Shown: positions 22,321-34,851 of the stretch, piece after piece
Layout: every line of letters starts with the position of its first letter
Position numbering within the stretch: position 1 is the stretch's first letter
NCBI GenBank assembly: GCA_023374025.1
Contig: SIJG01000053.1
Location: forward strand, 868,001 to 932,000
DNA: 64,000 nt
Reading direction: 5' to 3'
DNA from: Heterodera schachtii
Lineage: Eukaryota > Nematoda > Chromadorea > Rhabditida > Heteroderidae
The notes under the pieces: generated by a model
What the model saw: only the letters and a program-made list of their open reading frames with translations
The model's database searches: none
What the model was told of the DNA's origin: nothing
Program-made: the position numbers and the translations under genes

Positions 22321-24913
22321 TTAGAAAATTATTTGGCCGAAAATTTACAAGGAAATTTAACTGATGAAGCTGATAAAGAATCTTTCGAGAATAAAGCAAA
22401 AAGCATTTTAATTGAAATTAGGAAAATGGTGGATGAATGGGTGGGTTTGACAAGTGAATTTGAATAATTAACCGTCCAATTAATTAATCTTTGATCACTT
22501 CCGACTTCTCTACTCTAATTAATTCATTCCAATCAGTCCCATGGCCGTGCCCGTCTTCTCATTTCGGGCTCTTTTCTTCTCGGCACCCACACAAATCACT
22601 CGGACATCGATTTGATTTGTGCCGTGCCAGGAAAAGTGATCAAATGGCACGACTTTTTCGACGATCCGTCCTCAATTTGCCACTTAAATCACTGCTTAAC
22701 CGCATCAGATTCTTTGAAAAATTCGTCACTTTTTTGTCATTTTTGTCGGGTTATTTTTTAAAATATAATCTTTATTAAAATATCTTAGAATAAATTAATC
22801 AAATAGTGGCAAAAAAAGCTGATAATAAAAAGTGATTAAACATTTAATAAAAAAAAGCAAAATTATACATTTAAATATTTAATGCTTAAAGAATTAACGG
22901 AATTTATTTTAGTTATTTCTTTTTATTTTAAATTTAGCATAAAAATGTCTCCAAAATGTCCGCTGTTTCCGTCGGAAGGGTTCCGATGATCAAATTGAAA
23001 TTTGACCAAATTCCCATTGACATTTCTTTGGCCATTTTTGAGGAACGGAAAAGTTTGCCCAATGAAATTGGAGACGAATTTATTGCCTCCGAAATTAGCA
23101 AATTTAACGTTAATAAAAGCGAACAGAAAAAGACAATTCGCATTTTGTCGGGTAAATCCAATGCAAATTATTCAAATTAAAATCAGTGCTTGCAATAATT
23201 TTAACTCTTTTATTTGCTAAAAGTTGCAAGCCCTGACTAATGCCCCCAATTAAATTAATAATTTTCTGGCGGAATGCAAATTTAGGCTTTCGGTCAACAT
23301 TACAAATTGCCAATTTGCTAATGGACGGACCAACGGACAATGGCAATTGGAAAAAGCTGATCAAGCAAAATGCCAATGCCAATTGGGAAGAAGGAGCCCA
23401 AAAACGAACAAAAATTGCAAAAAATTTTCAACAAATGGTCTTAGCATTGAAATTGTGGGCCAAAAGTGAACTCTTTCGTTTTTTGCAGTTTAAAAAATAA
23501 TTAATCGCTGAATTAATTGGTTAAGGTTCGTTCATTTATTCCAACAAATTTGGCTTTTTAAATGGCATTTCTCTCACCATAATGGTGGCAAAAATTATTC
23601 TGCTTTTCCCCGCTGCTTCGATGCCTTTTTTGCTCGAAAGATTCTTTCTCTATTATTCTGAGAGGTGCAAAAAAATTATTAATTTATTAATAAATTATTA
23701 ATACTTAATTAGCCGTTAAATTAATAATTTAAATATTAATTAGTAATTGAAATTCAATTAACTAATAATTATTAACCAATTTTTCCCGGTAATTTCCCCT
23801 AATTAGGCCATTCTCTGTGCCCGTTCAGCTCGACCGGCCTTCCCCCGAGGAGCACTTAATTGGGGTGAATAATTTCCATTCCGAAAGGCTAATAATGCCC
23901 GTGTTCACTCCGTTTGCCTTTCCCGCACAAAACGCGGCCGAATTTGTTACAAATTCAACCGCAAAAATAATACGTGACGAAATGGGCAAAGGTTCAAAAT
24001 TAAAATAATTAAAATGGCACCTTAAATCAGTTTAACACATATTCGGGGTTTACAAAACAGAAAAAACATCGAAAATTAATTAATAATTTCATTGATTTTT
24101 GCTTGGGTTAATTGATTAATTATTTTATTATTTTTGAAAAATAATTAAATTTTCCAACGAAAGGACTCGACAAAGTGAAGGCCATTCGTCGGGACACTTC
24201 CGAATGGGACTTTCTGTTAAGCAATTCCATTCGGTTTACTGATAAGGTAAAAAATGAGCAAAAAATAATAATTAATATTAATAAAAACGGAATGAATGCC
24301 GAAATTCGATTAATAAATTGAAAATGTATATAAATTGATAAAATTGAATTATTCTTCGCCCTTTCGCTTTTCCATTGGCATTTTTCAGTTTGAAAATTTC
24401 ATTTTGGTTAATTGTGCGGCCGAGCAAAAAAGCGAATTGGACAAATTTTGCCAATTTGTGGACGGACGAATTCGTTGGCAATTGTTTGTGGACATTGACC
24501 AGTCCAACGGCGGAACGGCGCACGTAATGGCCGAGTTTTGCAGTGAAATTGTGCCATTTCCATTCAAATCATTGGCACATCATTCAGGCAAAAAAAAATG
24601 TAGAAAATATTATTAAAAAATATTAAATTTTAGCGCAAATTATTGCAAAATTTGGTTAATTGGCGTAAAATATGTGCCGACAAAAAACGCATTGGCCCAA
24701 TTCGATCAGACCATAAAAAAAGACTATTTTATGTTCAATGACAAAAATGAAAATGATCGAGAAATAGAGAATGGGAAAAGGGAAAATGATCGGAAGAAAA
24801 GGCAAAAATCTGTCGAAGAAATTGAAGAAAAATGCCGAAAATTGAAAATTGAACTTCGATCGGTCGAAATGAGCAGAGAACGATTGGCACAAATGGAGCA
24901 AAAACAAATCTGA
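22321..24913 (+). CDS. Poly(A) polymerase-like protein with intact catalytic aspartates (copy 2)
   Basis: Exon order matches canonical poly(A) polymerase. An N-terminal helix ends MVDEW (22321-22440). The nucleotidyltransferase exon at 22540-22740 contains [18 protein letters not shown], i.e. the G-S motif and the D-x-D metal pair. The third catalytic Asp is in [17 protein letters not shown] (22985-23035). The LALKLWAKS helix follows (23440-23467), then a central-domain segment ending FFLYYSE (23545-23665), the VPVQL...TPFAFP segment (23818-23990), exons at 24170-24250 and 24390-24590, and a C-terminal piece (24635-24913) with [11 protein letters not shown], like the FSTMWVIGL region of the RNA-binding domain. 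The charged C-terminus is shorter than in vertebrate enzymes. All three metal ligands are present, so polymerase activity is possible. No ATG precedes these exons closely, and the chain continues from the helical exons upstream. Confidence 0.75.
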
Positions 24914-25633
24914 CGAAAGAACAATTTGGAGAAATAATTTATTATTTAATTTTTATTAATTTAATTGATATGCTAAAATTAAAAGAGTGTAAAAGGTACA
25001 ATCAATTAAAAGTGATTAATCGAAATGACCAATTGAAATATTTTATTAGCAATTCGACAGCGAACGAAAATTTAAAAAATATTTTAGTTTTTAAATTTAA
25101 TTAATTTTTCCCTTTCCATTTGAATTGTTTCAATTATTCTGCACATTTTGTGTTATTTTAAGAATTTCCTCTTTTTAGGTCATTCATTTCCCCCCTCCCT
25201 TTTTTTTGATCTTTGTTTTTTCCCTTTTTTGGTCTTTTCGCCCAATTTTCAAATCATTCGCTTTTTCTTTTTCCAACTCATTTTTATGATTGGATTTGTT
25301 CTTCTGTTTATTTTTGTCCCTTTCTTTAATCCCTTTTTCATGACAAATTAAAAATAAAATCCAATTCAATTCGAACATTTTTCTTTCCTTCGCAACTTTT
25401 TCAAAATTTTAAAGTTTAAATTTCAATTTTCTGCTCAATTTCCCCCATTTTCCTCCTCCTCCTTTTTTGGTCTTTCTTTTGTTCTTTCTTCCGCTGATCT
25501 TTCCAATTTGTCCTTCTCTTCTCTTCGTTTCGTTTTGTTCTTCCGTCCGTACAAATCGGTGCCCCTTCCGGCGCAAAAGAAAAGGGGCGGCCCACGCCAC
25601 CGAAATGAATCGACGGACGGACGGACGGAGGGC
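24914..25633. other. Intergenic, pyrimidine-rich
   Basis: No exon recognised. Poly-pyrimidine stretches at 25190-25340 and 25440-25540 precede the TATA-containing promoter of the small secreted protein gene. Confidence 0.5.
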
Positions 25634-25640
25634 TATAAAA
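25634..25640 (+). promoter_or_regulatory. TATA box
   Basis: TATAAAA lies 62 bp upstream of the ATG of the cysteine-rich secreted protein gene, a normal distance for a TATA box plus a 25-35 base leader. Confidence 0.6.
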
Positions 25641-25701
25641 AGGGGCGAAATTTGGCAAAAACTTATTAACATCCAATTAAAAAACAACCATCAAAAACAT
25701 A

Positions 25702-26121
25702 ATGAAATTCACCAAATGCCATCGCTTTGCTCTTCTCCTCTCCGTGTTTATCGGCTCAATGGTCGTCCAACGGCACAGCCAATGCAATGTAAGCGAAGAA
25801 GCAAATCATTTGCCAACACCAAATGCCTAAAATGGAAATGCCAATGGGACATTTGGACTTTGATTTTAAATTATGCCATTTGTTTAGGCGTATTTGCCCG
25901 TCGCGCAAACGAATTGGAGCGCGCAGAAATTCACGCCACGGAACGTGCACCACTCGTGGTACGTCAGCTTCGACGAGTGCGAGCCGTGGTGCCGGGCGCA
26001 CTGTGCCACCAAACGAACGCCCGACTTTTGCTTTCTGTCGGGGCCATGCATGAGAAACTGTTACAAAATTGTCAGCAATTACATGCAGTCGACGCTGTTC
26101 AGACAAAAGAGAAGGAAATGA
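25702..26121 (+). CDS. Small secreted cysteine-rich protein, two exons
   Basis: Exon 1 is 25702-25788 and exon 2 is 25888-26121, joined by a GT-AG intron in phase 0, giving 106 residues. Residues 8-22 form a hydrophobic signal-peptide core (FALLLSVFIGSMVV), followed by a polar cleavage region. The mature part carries a dense cysteine block spaced C-x3-C-x3-C-x8-C-x5-C-x3-C, beginning DECEPWCRAHC, and ends in a basic tail. Even cysteine number and secretion suggest a disulfide-stabilised extracellular protein. A TATA box lies just upstream. No family is recognised. In a parasitic nematode it would be an effector candidate, but that is inference. Confidence 0.7.
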
Positions 26122-26681
26122 TCAGACAGACAGAACAGAGAGAAGGGAAATCAGAAAAAGGGGAGAGAACGGAGGGGGGGGGGGGGGGAAGGGATGATCG
26201 ATCATTGACCGGGGAGTGATCAGAAAGGGGGAAAACACCACTGATCAGTGGTGATCAGAGGAGGAGCATTGGGTAAAAGAGGGAAGTGCAATTAGGAAAA
26301 ACAACTAAATATTGTATATAAAGTGGTTTTATTTGTACATTTGTATAACAAAATGAAATAAATCATTTGCTTATTTTATTTCCAAGGTCATCTTGAATTT
26401 GCTCTTTTCTGTGCCAAATTGATCGAGTTTGTCTTTTAAAAAAAAGATGGTTTGTGTAAAATTAAATAAATTGAAATTCAATTTATGAACAATCTAATTA
26501 ATTAATTAACAATTACTAAATTGCATTATCTTCTTTTTTTAACGTGAAATGAGTTTGATTCGACGCAATGAAAGTTTTATTTTATTTCATTTTTTAAGTT
26601 TTATTTTTTGTTTTTCTTTCCTCTTTCTTCTTTTTTTATTTTATTTTTTTATACCCATCTTTCGTTGTTTTATCGGTGCTA
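26122..26681. other. Intergenic with poly-G tract and AT-rich sequence
   Basis: A run of G at about 26175-26189 falls just past the stop codon of the secreted protein gene. The rest is AT-rich with no exon seen. Confidence 0.4.
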
Positions 26682-27331
26682 GGACGAAGTTACAAAAGTA
26701 TCAATGATTGGAATATTTAAATTTAATTATTATTTAAATTTAATTTGCTAAATAATACATCATAACTTAGCTTAAACTTAGTCAAATTAATTAAACTTAC
26801 TATTTAGCGACAGCTTCAAGTATCCTCTACTATTTATGTAATTTTTAAAAAATTAGTAAAAACTTACAAAAAGTTGTAAGCAAAAAAGCTCAAAAAATTT
26901 AGAGTATTTTAGCGTTATGAAGGAATAATAGTGACATATTTTTATGGTCATCCAAAAATGTAAGGTCGTTTAAATGGATGAAAATTGTTCAAATATTCAA
27001 TTAATCACATTGAACTTGATATGAAAAAATAGCCTAAAGATTTCTTTATCATTCAGTTAAATTTCGAAAAATTTTATTGAATTTCAAAAAAGTTAGGGCT
27101 AAATTGTTCACTCTAAATTTTTTGAGCTTTTTTGCTTACAACTTTTTGTAAGTTTTTACTAATTTTTTAAAAATTACATAAATAGTAGAGGATACTTGAA
27201 GATGTCGCTAAATAGTAACTTTAATTAATTTGACTAAGTTTAAGCTAAGTTATCATGTATTATTTAGCAAATTAAATTTAAATAATAATTAAATTTAAAT
27301 ATTTCAATCATTGATACTTTTGTAACTTCGC
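26682..27331. mobile_element. Fold-back (long inverted repeat) element, about 650 bp
   Basis: Arms of about 215-225 bp (26682-26905 and 27109-27331) are near-perfect inverted copies, starting CGAAGTTACAAAAGTATCAA and ending in its complement. A partial extra copy of the terminus follows at 27333-27356. There is no coding capacity. The structure is that of a MITE or fold-back transposon. Confidence 0.85.
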
Positions 27332-27356
27332 CCACATTGATACTTTTGTAACTTCG

Positions 27357-27969
27357 GCTCACCACGGTTTTACCATTTATTAATTTTCTTTATACATTCT
27401 TTATTACATTTTTCGATAATTTTCGTACTAAAAATGATGCCATTTGAGGGATTAATTAATGGATGGATTTCGTCGAAAAGACAAAAATATGATTTATATA
27501 AATTGGAAAGATTTACTTTTATAATGAATTTAACAATGAATTGGCATTAAAAGCAATTAACAGCAGCAGAAATGGTCAAAATATTTGTGTGTTTGAGCAC
27601 ACCGAGAAGAAGCAAATGATTTAAATTATAGTAAATATATGTCTAATAAAAGGGAAATCAAAGGGAATAAAATGAATTTGCGATCAGAAAAAGTCAATGG
27701 AATTAATTGGCAGAGAAATGCCATTGTTGGGAAAAGAAAATGCGACTCAATTAATTAACAAATTCTTCGAAAGTCAAAGGTTTTCCCAACACGTAATATA
27801 ATAATGCAACTGACAAATGAGGACACAGTCAATTCAAACCACCGTTATTTTGATCAATTAAATATAAAAAGGTCAACAATGGCATTGACCGTATCCCCGT
27901 CAAATGATCAGAGTTCAAAGATCACAATCCGCTGATCAGTCACCGAGCGGTCGGTCCGATCGCCACCCC
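27357..27969. other. AT-rich intergenic region
   Basis: No exon, RNA gene or repeat recognised. It is presumably 3' flank of the minus-strand SEA-protein gene. Confidence 0.4.
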
Positions 27970-30900
27970 TCAGGGTCTGTTGTTCGCTGAAGTGTACGCC
28001 GACGGAGTGGAAAATTGCGAGCCGCTAAGGATGATCGGCTGCTGCTGCCCGTTCATTGCGTTGAGCCTTCCGCCGATGCTTTGTCCGTTGGTGGCACTGT
28101 CCGTGCCGGGCATTGTCGTCCTCAGTCCGGTGCTAAAGCATTGGTTAATCACTAAAATGCCAGTTTCAGTCAGTCCGTACAGATTGACGCCACTTCCATC
28201 CGCCGTTGTGGTGAATCGGTGCCCCGTCGCTTGCGTCCCTTTCCCATTTTCGACCATGCAAATTTCCTCTTTCAATTTCAAAGTGCCGTTGTTCCGCCTA
28301 TTGTTCATCTGTCGAAGGAAGTATTTCTTGTTAATGGATTAATGTCAAAATCGTTCTTCCCATGGCTTACCCCAAAAACGACAATGGCAAAAATGGCAAA
28401 AACGACGATGAGAACGCCGACAACGACGGCACCACCGATGATGTAGCCGGTACTCTCGGCCTGAATTTCAAAACCGAGAAATGAGCATTTGCTTCCGAAT
28501 TGGCTTGCCTCCTCCTGCTGCTGCCTTTGGTTCGCTGCCACTCCGTTACCATTTGGCCCGTGGGCGGGAAGGCCTGAAAATGTTCAAAATCATAAGCTGA
28601 TCAGCAGATGATCGCAAATGCTTACCCGCCACACTGATCCCTTCGGTGTCCACCGCATTTCCGCCCAATTCGCCGCCTCGGGAGACAATTGCCTAAGCGA
28701 AGTGACCAAATAAATTCGGATTTATTTTCAAATTCTTCTTCAATGGCACCTGTTCCAATGCCATGGCCACACTTTGGGCATCACTTATCTCTTCTCGGCT
28801 CAACAATTGCCCCTCCACAATCACTGAGCCTTGGTGCAATGCTTCGATTTGAAAGTCCAAAAAGCCGGGACCAATGGCGGCGGAGAGTGCGGAATGGAGC
28901 TGAGAAATTGGGAGGGAAGGATTTATTCCGCCGAGGATTAAAAATAAAGGTTTAAACGCCTTACATCTGCTCGGATTTGCTCTTGCAACTTCCGTGCCGC
29001 TCCGCTCGACAGATCGCCAAATTCGGCACGCCATTCGATTTTGGAGAGGCGCAAAAGGAAGGGAGTGCGAAAGGCTCGGGCAAGTTCCAATTCTGAATTG
29101 GGAGGCGAATGGTCGTTTTTTGCCATTTTCCGCTGTTTTTGCCGTGTTTCTCCGCCGTTTCGTCCTCCTTTTGTCCCGTCGTTTGCTCAATGCTTTTTTC
29201 TGTCACTTCATTCCCTCCCTTTTCGCCTTCTTCGGCTGCCGTTGGAATTGGCGTCGTTTCGTTCAAAAAATGGAAAACGAATTTTTAAATTGGCAAAATC
29301 ATTAATTTTATATTAATAATTTATTTAATTTAACAAATTCACCTCCTCCTCTGCTGTTTTCGTTTTTGTCGTCTCATCGATGGGCAAATCCCCTTAATTA
29401 ATTACTCTTTTTAATTTAATTATGTGTCTTTCTTTTGTCTGATTGAGTGACCCTTCGCTTAATTTTAATTACCCCCTCCCCCTTTTTTTGCCCAATTGTC
29501 CCATTTCAATTGCTTTTCATCCGTTTCTCATTGCCTCGTTGCGTTTGCTCCTCTTCCGTCTCTTTTTGCGCATTTTCCGAAGTTTCTTCCGCCACCGTTT
29601 CGACGCCATGTCCCGCTGAAATTGTCGTAATTGTTGGCGTCGGCGTCGTTTGTTCTTCTTCCGCCTCCGTTGGCTGTGGCGTCGTTTGCGTTTGTTCTGT
29701 CGGTGCCGTCGTCGGCGGTTTCTCCTCCGCGGGTAACAACGGCACTTCCGTTTTCTCCGTTTTTTCTTTGTCTGTTTCATCTGTAATTAATATTTTAATT
29801 TATCCATTTTTGTTTTTCTGTCCAACCCGTGGCGGGTGGTCCCCGTGGTGCCAAAATGTCCATTTCGGTGTCCGCGGGTCCGTTGGCCGCTCCTCCGCCC
29901 GCGCCTTCTTCCCCTCGGGACGGTTGCGGTTGCTCTGTCGTCCGCTCCGTCTGTTTTTCCGTTTCAGTTCCGCTTGTCGTTGTCGTCGATGCCAACGCCG
30001 GCGTTGTGGTGGTCGCAGCCGACTGAGTCCCCTCTCCTTGACCAATGTTTTCGGCATTTCCATTTGACTTTGGCATTTTCTCGCCTTCGTTGGCTTTCTG
30101 TTCCCTCTGTTCCTCTTCTCCCTCCTCCGTTTGGTGTCCTCCGTTCTCTTCTCGCGTTATCACTTCGAATCCTTCGCTTCCGTCGTTTGCCTCCGCCGTC
30201 GGACTTCTGAACTGACCAATTTCGAGTTCGTGCTGATGCTTTGGTTGTTGTTCAGCAGTGTCGGAGTTGGAATTCGCCTAATTAATTTATGAATTTTATA
30301 ATTTGTTATTTTCAATTTGGAATTTGGCACTTTCTCTTTCTCTGGCATTTTGTCCCCCTCTCGGCTCATGTGAGTGATTTGTGCCCGTTCCGGCTGTGGC
30401 ATTTTCTCCTCCTCTCCTTCGTTGGCATTGCCAATGTTGGGCTAAATTAGGTTGCAATTAATCTCGGATAAATGCCAAAGATGCCTTTTCTGGAGTGGCT
30501 GGCGTTGTGCCATTTTCTGCGTTTTCTGTTGGGAAAACAATGGCTTTTTCTTTTCCTTCTCCGTTTGCCGCTTGGCTTTCTTTTTCCCTTTCGCTTGCTA
30601 AATTTAAATCACATCACAATTAAAAAGCTTTTCTGCTGATCATTTTACCATTGGCACTTTGCTTTTCGTCTTTACTTTGTGTTGCAATTTGTCCCGTCAA
30701 AGTCTAAAAAATTATATTTTAAATGATTAACTAATTAGTTAATTAATTGTTAATTGGTCCCACTTCGTTTCTCTCCCCACTCGGCTTTTCCTCCCCCTCC
30801 TCCCGTTGCATTTGTTCGTTTTGGCTATCGTTCAGTTCGCCTAATGCTGCGATTCCATGATGGTCATGGTGATGAGGGTTGTGTTCAGCTAATGATCCAA

Positions 30901-32061
30901 ATTGGCTGATTATTGCTAATTGTTTCTCATTTACCATTTTCTCCCATTGGCTTCGTCGCGTTTTCCTCTGCCTTCTCTTCTCCCTCCACTTTGAATGGGC
31001 TTTCTTCTTTCTCTTCTTCCGCCTCCTCTGTCTTTCTCTGCTTCTCCTCTGTCCTTTCTTTCTTTTCTCCTTCTCTTTTCCCACTCTCTCCTTCCTCCTC
31101 CTTCTCGTCCGTGTGTTCTTCCTCTGTCTTTTTTCTTTTTGCTCTTCTCTCGTCTCTTCCTTTTTCCCACTCTCTCCTTCCTCCTCCTTCTCATTCGTCG
31201 TGTGTTCTTCGTTATCTTCCTCCGTCTTTTTTTCTTTTTGCTCTTCTCTCGTCTCTTCCTTCTCTGTCTCATTTTTCTCTTCCGTTTTCTCTTTCTCTAC
31301 GTTTTCCGCTTTTCCTTCAGTGCTTTTCGCTTCCTTTTCCCCCTCCTCTTCTTTCTCTTTTGTTCTTCCATCGCCCCTTTCGTCACTTATTTCCGTCACT
31401 TCGTCTTTTCGCTGTTGTGCGTTTCCCGCTTCTTCATTGTCTGCTTTTTCCGATGGCATTATGCCAGTTTGCTTTTCCTGTTTTGGATTTCATTTTGCCC
31501 ACTCATTAATTAATTAGCATTTAATTGCCCACCTTTTCCTCTGACTCCGTTTTATTCGTTTCCCTTTCATTCGTTTCGTCTCCGCCGTTGATTCTGCTCA
31601 TTTCGTTGTTCGGCTTCTTTTCATGCCCATTTTCGTCCTCCGCTTGTGCCGATTTGTTGTCACCTCCGATTTCCGTTTCATTTTTTGCCTTAATTTTAAT
31701 TTTTAGGCATTAATTAATTAACTAATATTTTGGTCCATTATTATTTTTCCTAATTACTGCTGTTTCTGTTGTCATTTCGGCTTCTTCTCCTTTGGGTGTT
31801 GTGCTTTCGCTGCTTTTCGTTTCTTCCGCCGAATTTTTTTCCGTTGGCGTTGTGTCAAAAGATGAAACTGTCGTCGGCTCATTAGCAGTCGCATTGCTTT
31901 CCGCACGAACATCTGCCGAAGGGCAAATTTAATTTAATTTATTATTTTTTCTCTAAACTGAGAGTGCCAATAATAATATTCAAGTGTTAAAAATGTCAGC
32001 ACCCACCGTATGACGCGAGCAGTACGACCAGAACAGTGAATACGATAAATCGTCGTCGCAT
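27970..32061 (-). CDS. Mucin-like single-pass membrane protein with SEA domain
   Basis: Exon 1 (32007-32061) encodes an 18-residue signal peptide (MRRRFIVFTVLVVLLAS). Exon 2 starts at 31912. Many Thr/Ser/Glu/Pro-rich exons follow to about 29130 (long acidic-basic blocks at 30743-31459), like a glycosylated stalk. A SEA domain is split over about 28962-29110 and 28750-28899; the hallmark near its end is FQIEALHQGSVIVEGQLL. The membrane exon (28371-28573) has a 26-residue hydrophobic segment starting YIIGGAVVVG, and the last exon (27970-28308) encodes a 112-residue cytoplasmic tail. SEA domains occur next to the membrane in mucins and often self-cleave. The G-S-V of the cleavage site (GSVIV) is present. 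The Glu-rich stalk and the SEA start appear to be in different frames near 29115, so a splice or indel there is unresolved. A truncated inverted copy lies at 61.4-63.0 kb. Confidence 0.75.
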
Positions 32062-34795
32062 TTTCTGCCCTATTTTAAAAATACTTTGGCAAATTAAATC
32101 GCTTAACGGATTAATCCTTGAACTTGATTAAATTCGCCGTTTTATGCAGTCAAATGCCGCGCGTGGGTAAACATCGGTACAAGTGAGGCACTTAAGGGCA
32201 TTAAGTGGGTCATTAAATTGTGATTTTTGAGTTAATTTGTCGTTCTTCCGCCATAAATTTTTGCTAAAACTTCCGCCCCTTCCTATCGATGTGAATTGTT
32301 TTTTTTTCTTGAGAATGTCATCAATTGGTGAACATTTGTGGTGAGTTGGCTCATTGGGTCGGCTTTCGACAGTTGTCCCGCCCCGTCCCATCCGCGGCAA
32401 TCAGACGGACGGAGGGGAAAGGGGGGGGGGGGCAAAGAGTCCAACCACTCCTCTGATGATGATCACTTTGGGGGAAGCCATTAGCCATCAGTGATCAGCA
32501 GTGGCACGACCCAACCGCCGATGCAAAATGATGCATTGGACGAAAAATGATGCATTGGGTGGATAATGGAGTAATTTAGGAACAAATTATTAGGGGGGGG
32601 GGGGGAGAAAATGTCATCATAATCATTCATACGACGAAGTGACAAAGATGACAGAAAATGGACGTGCTAAGTGAGGAGAACAAAAGGCGGAGATTGGACG
32701 GGGAGGGCATTCATTCGTTGTCAAATGATCCCAAAAATGAGCAAAGATAAGAGATCAGCTGCAGAAGCAGCAGCAGAAAAGGAAAAGCATTGAGACAAAA
32801 AAACTTTTTTGCAGTTTTACTTTGATCTATTATAAGTCGGCTTTATCTTCGATTAAAAACATATTTTGTCATCATTTGAAGCTTTTGAGGAGAAAAAACT
32901 TTTGTTAAGCAGAATTGAGCAATTAAAAAAGAAAGTGACCAATGAAAATTAAAAATTGTAATTTAAAAAAGTGAAAGAAAGTCGCACAAATGGCCAGAAG
33001 ATTAAGCGAATAATTGCGCAATTAAAACACATTCGATTGGTCATTCATTCATTCATTCTTTTGTGGGGATGGCACAAAACATTCGCGCCAATTTGGTCAA
33101 AAATTGGCGGGGAAATCGAAAGGAAAAAGCGACCGACCGACGGACCGCCGCGGGGGACAGCACAAAAAGGGGAATAAAAGGGGGACAAAGTAAAATGTAA
33201 GCAAAATAATGCAATAATAACAATGGGAAATCGGAAGTAATTGGAGCGAAAATTGGGGAGAAATTGGGGGAGGGGAGGGAATAATTACGACGAAATGCGA
33301 TGGTTTCATCGAACTCAAAAAGAAATGGGAAAATTAAAAATTTAAAAAAAGAAAGATCAAATTTAAGGGATGAAAAATGAATGAATGGTGGATAATCTGC
33401 TGCTGATGGGCGAAAGGAAGAAAGGGAGGACACAGCCAATTAATGGGGGGAGAGAAAGAGGGGGGGGGGGGGGAAAGAACGCTTTGGACAGACACTCCCC
33501 CCCCCCCCCCCGACACTTTCCCCCCCCCCCGACCCCCGCACCCCAACAGTTTCCCCCGTCTCCCCGTCTCCCCCCCCCCCCGTCTAATGAATCCCTTCCG
33601 CCGTCCGCGCCGAAATCGGTGGAATTACACGCAGACGCCTTCCTTTTTTGGCAAAAAAAAGAACAATGTTTGGGGGATAAAATGTGCCTGGAGTTGTGCC
33701 TATTGATCAGTCATTCATTCACCTCTCTGCCCTCACTCCGTCTCATCCTTTCTTTCACACCGGTTCTGTTTCTGTGTGAAAGCGATGATCCCTCCCTCCC
33801 TCCCCCCCCCCCCTCCCAAAAATGCCTCGTCACTCCCCCCCCCCCCACTTATTCCACTTTTACCCGTTACTCATCCCCTCCCCTCCCCCCCCCCCCTCCC
33901 CGCCTCCCTCCTACCATTCCCTCCCCATTTGTCTTCATCTTTTGCTGAGGAATGTTCTTCACCCGTGTCCGTCCCCCGCGCTTTCTTCGTCACTTTCCTT
34001 TTCCTTCCTAATTTGTCTTACCTGCAGCAGAAATTGTTTAATAGCCAATTAAATTGATTAAAAGACAAAACGTGGACAGTTAGTGATGCCCTCTCCCCCC
34101 CCCCCAAAAAAACGGTCAAAGGAATGAAAGGGGAAAAGGGGGGGGGGGGGGGGGAGGGAATAAGCAATAAGCATGGACCAATCGCAAATGATTAGTTGCT
34201 AAGTGAGGGGTACCCATTTTCGGAGAAGGGTCCCTCCCTCTCCCCTTCTGTCTGCCGGCCCTTTTCCCCTCGGGCGCCCTTCGCTTTTAAATGTCTCCCG
34301 GCGGAGCGAAAATGTCAAAATTGGTCCGAGAAGCCCACCGAATTGTTTATATTTTTAGTTGTGGTCACAATTTGGGCTGCTGACCGTTCTTTACTTTACT
34401 GACAAATGCGGCACATTTCCCTTGGGTTTTTCTCGCCCTCCCCCAATGATTTCCCAAAACAAAGAAAATGCCAAGAGTCTCGAGTTGGATTCGTCGGGAC
34501 TGAATGTGAATGCCACCAGCAGTGGTTGGCCTCGAAGTGATAGGTTTTATACCAAACAAACAAATTGATGTTTGGTCATTGAAATTTGCTGCTTTAGGCA
34601 TTTTTGGCAAAAGACAAACAATTACGGCAGGGAAAGAAGGAATTGGCTAATCAATCAAATAAAAGAATTTAAAAGAAAAGTAAATATTTATGAATTTTTG
34701 GGTTTGGTGAATTCCTGCAAAAATACTTTTTTCAATCCAAGAATTTGATTAATCAGTTAAATTTGATTTGTATTTATAAAACGCGTGTCAATCAT

Positions 34796-34851
34796 TAAAT
34801 TTTCTCAATTAGCATAATTATAATAATTTTCTCAATTAGCATAATTATAAT
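34796..34851. repeat. Tandem duplication of about 26 bp
   Basis: The block ATTTTCTCAATTAGCATAAT plus TATAAT occurs twice in direct succession. Confidence 0.8.

Noticed and set aside
29447..30210. Plus-strand ORFs rich in Val/Ser/Arg
   Set aside because: Antisense shadows of the SEA gene stalk exons.
30879..31517. Long plus-strand Ser/Phe/Leu-rich ORFs
   Set aside because: They are antisense to the Glu/Lys-rich exons of the minus-strand SEA gene, and codon complementarity explains them.
33385..33948. Proline-rich plus-strand ORF
   Set aside because: Built from poly-C tracts and C-rich low-complexity sequence, with no splice context or domain.
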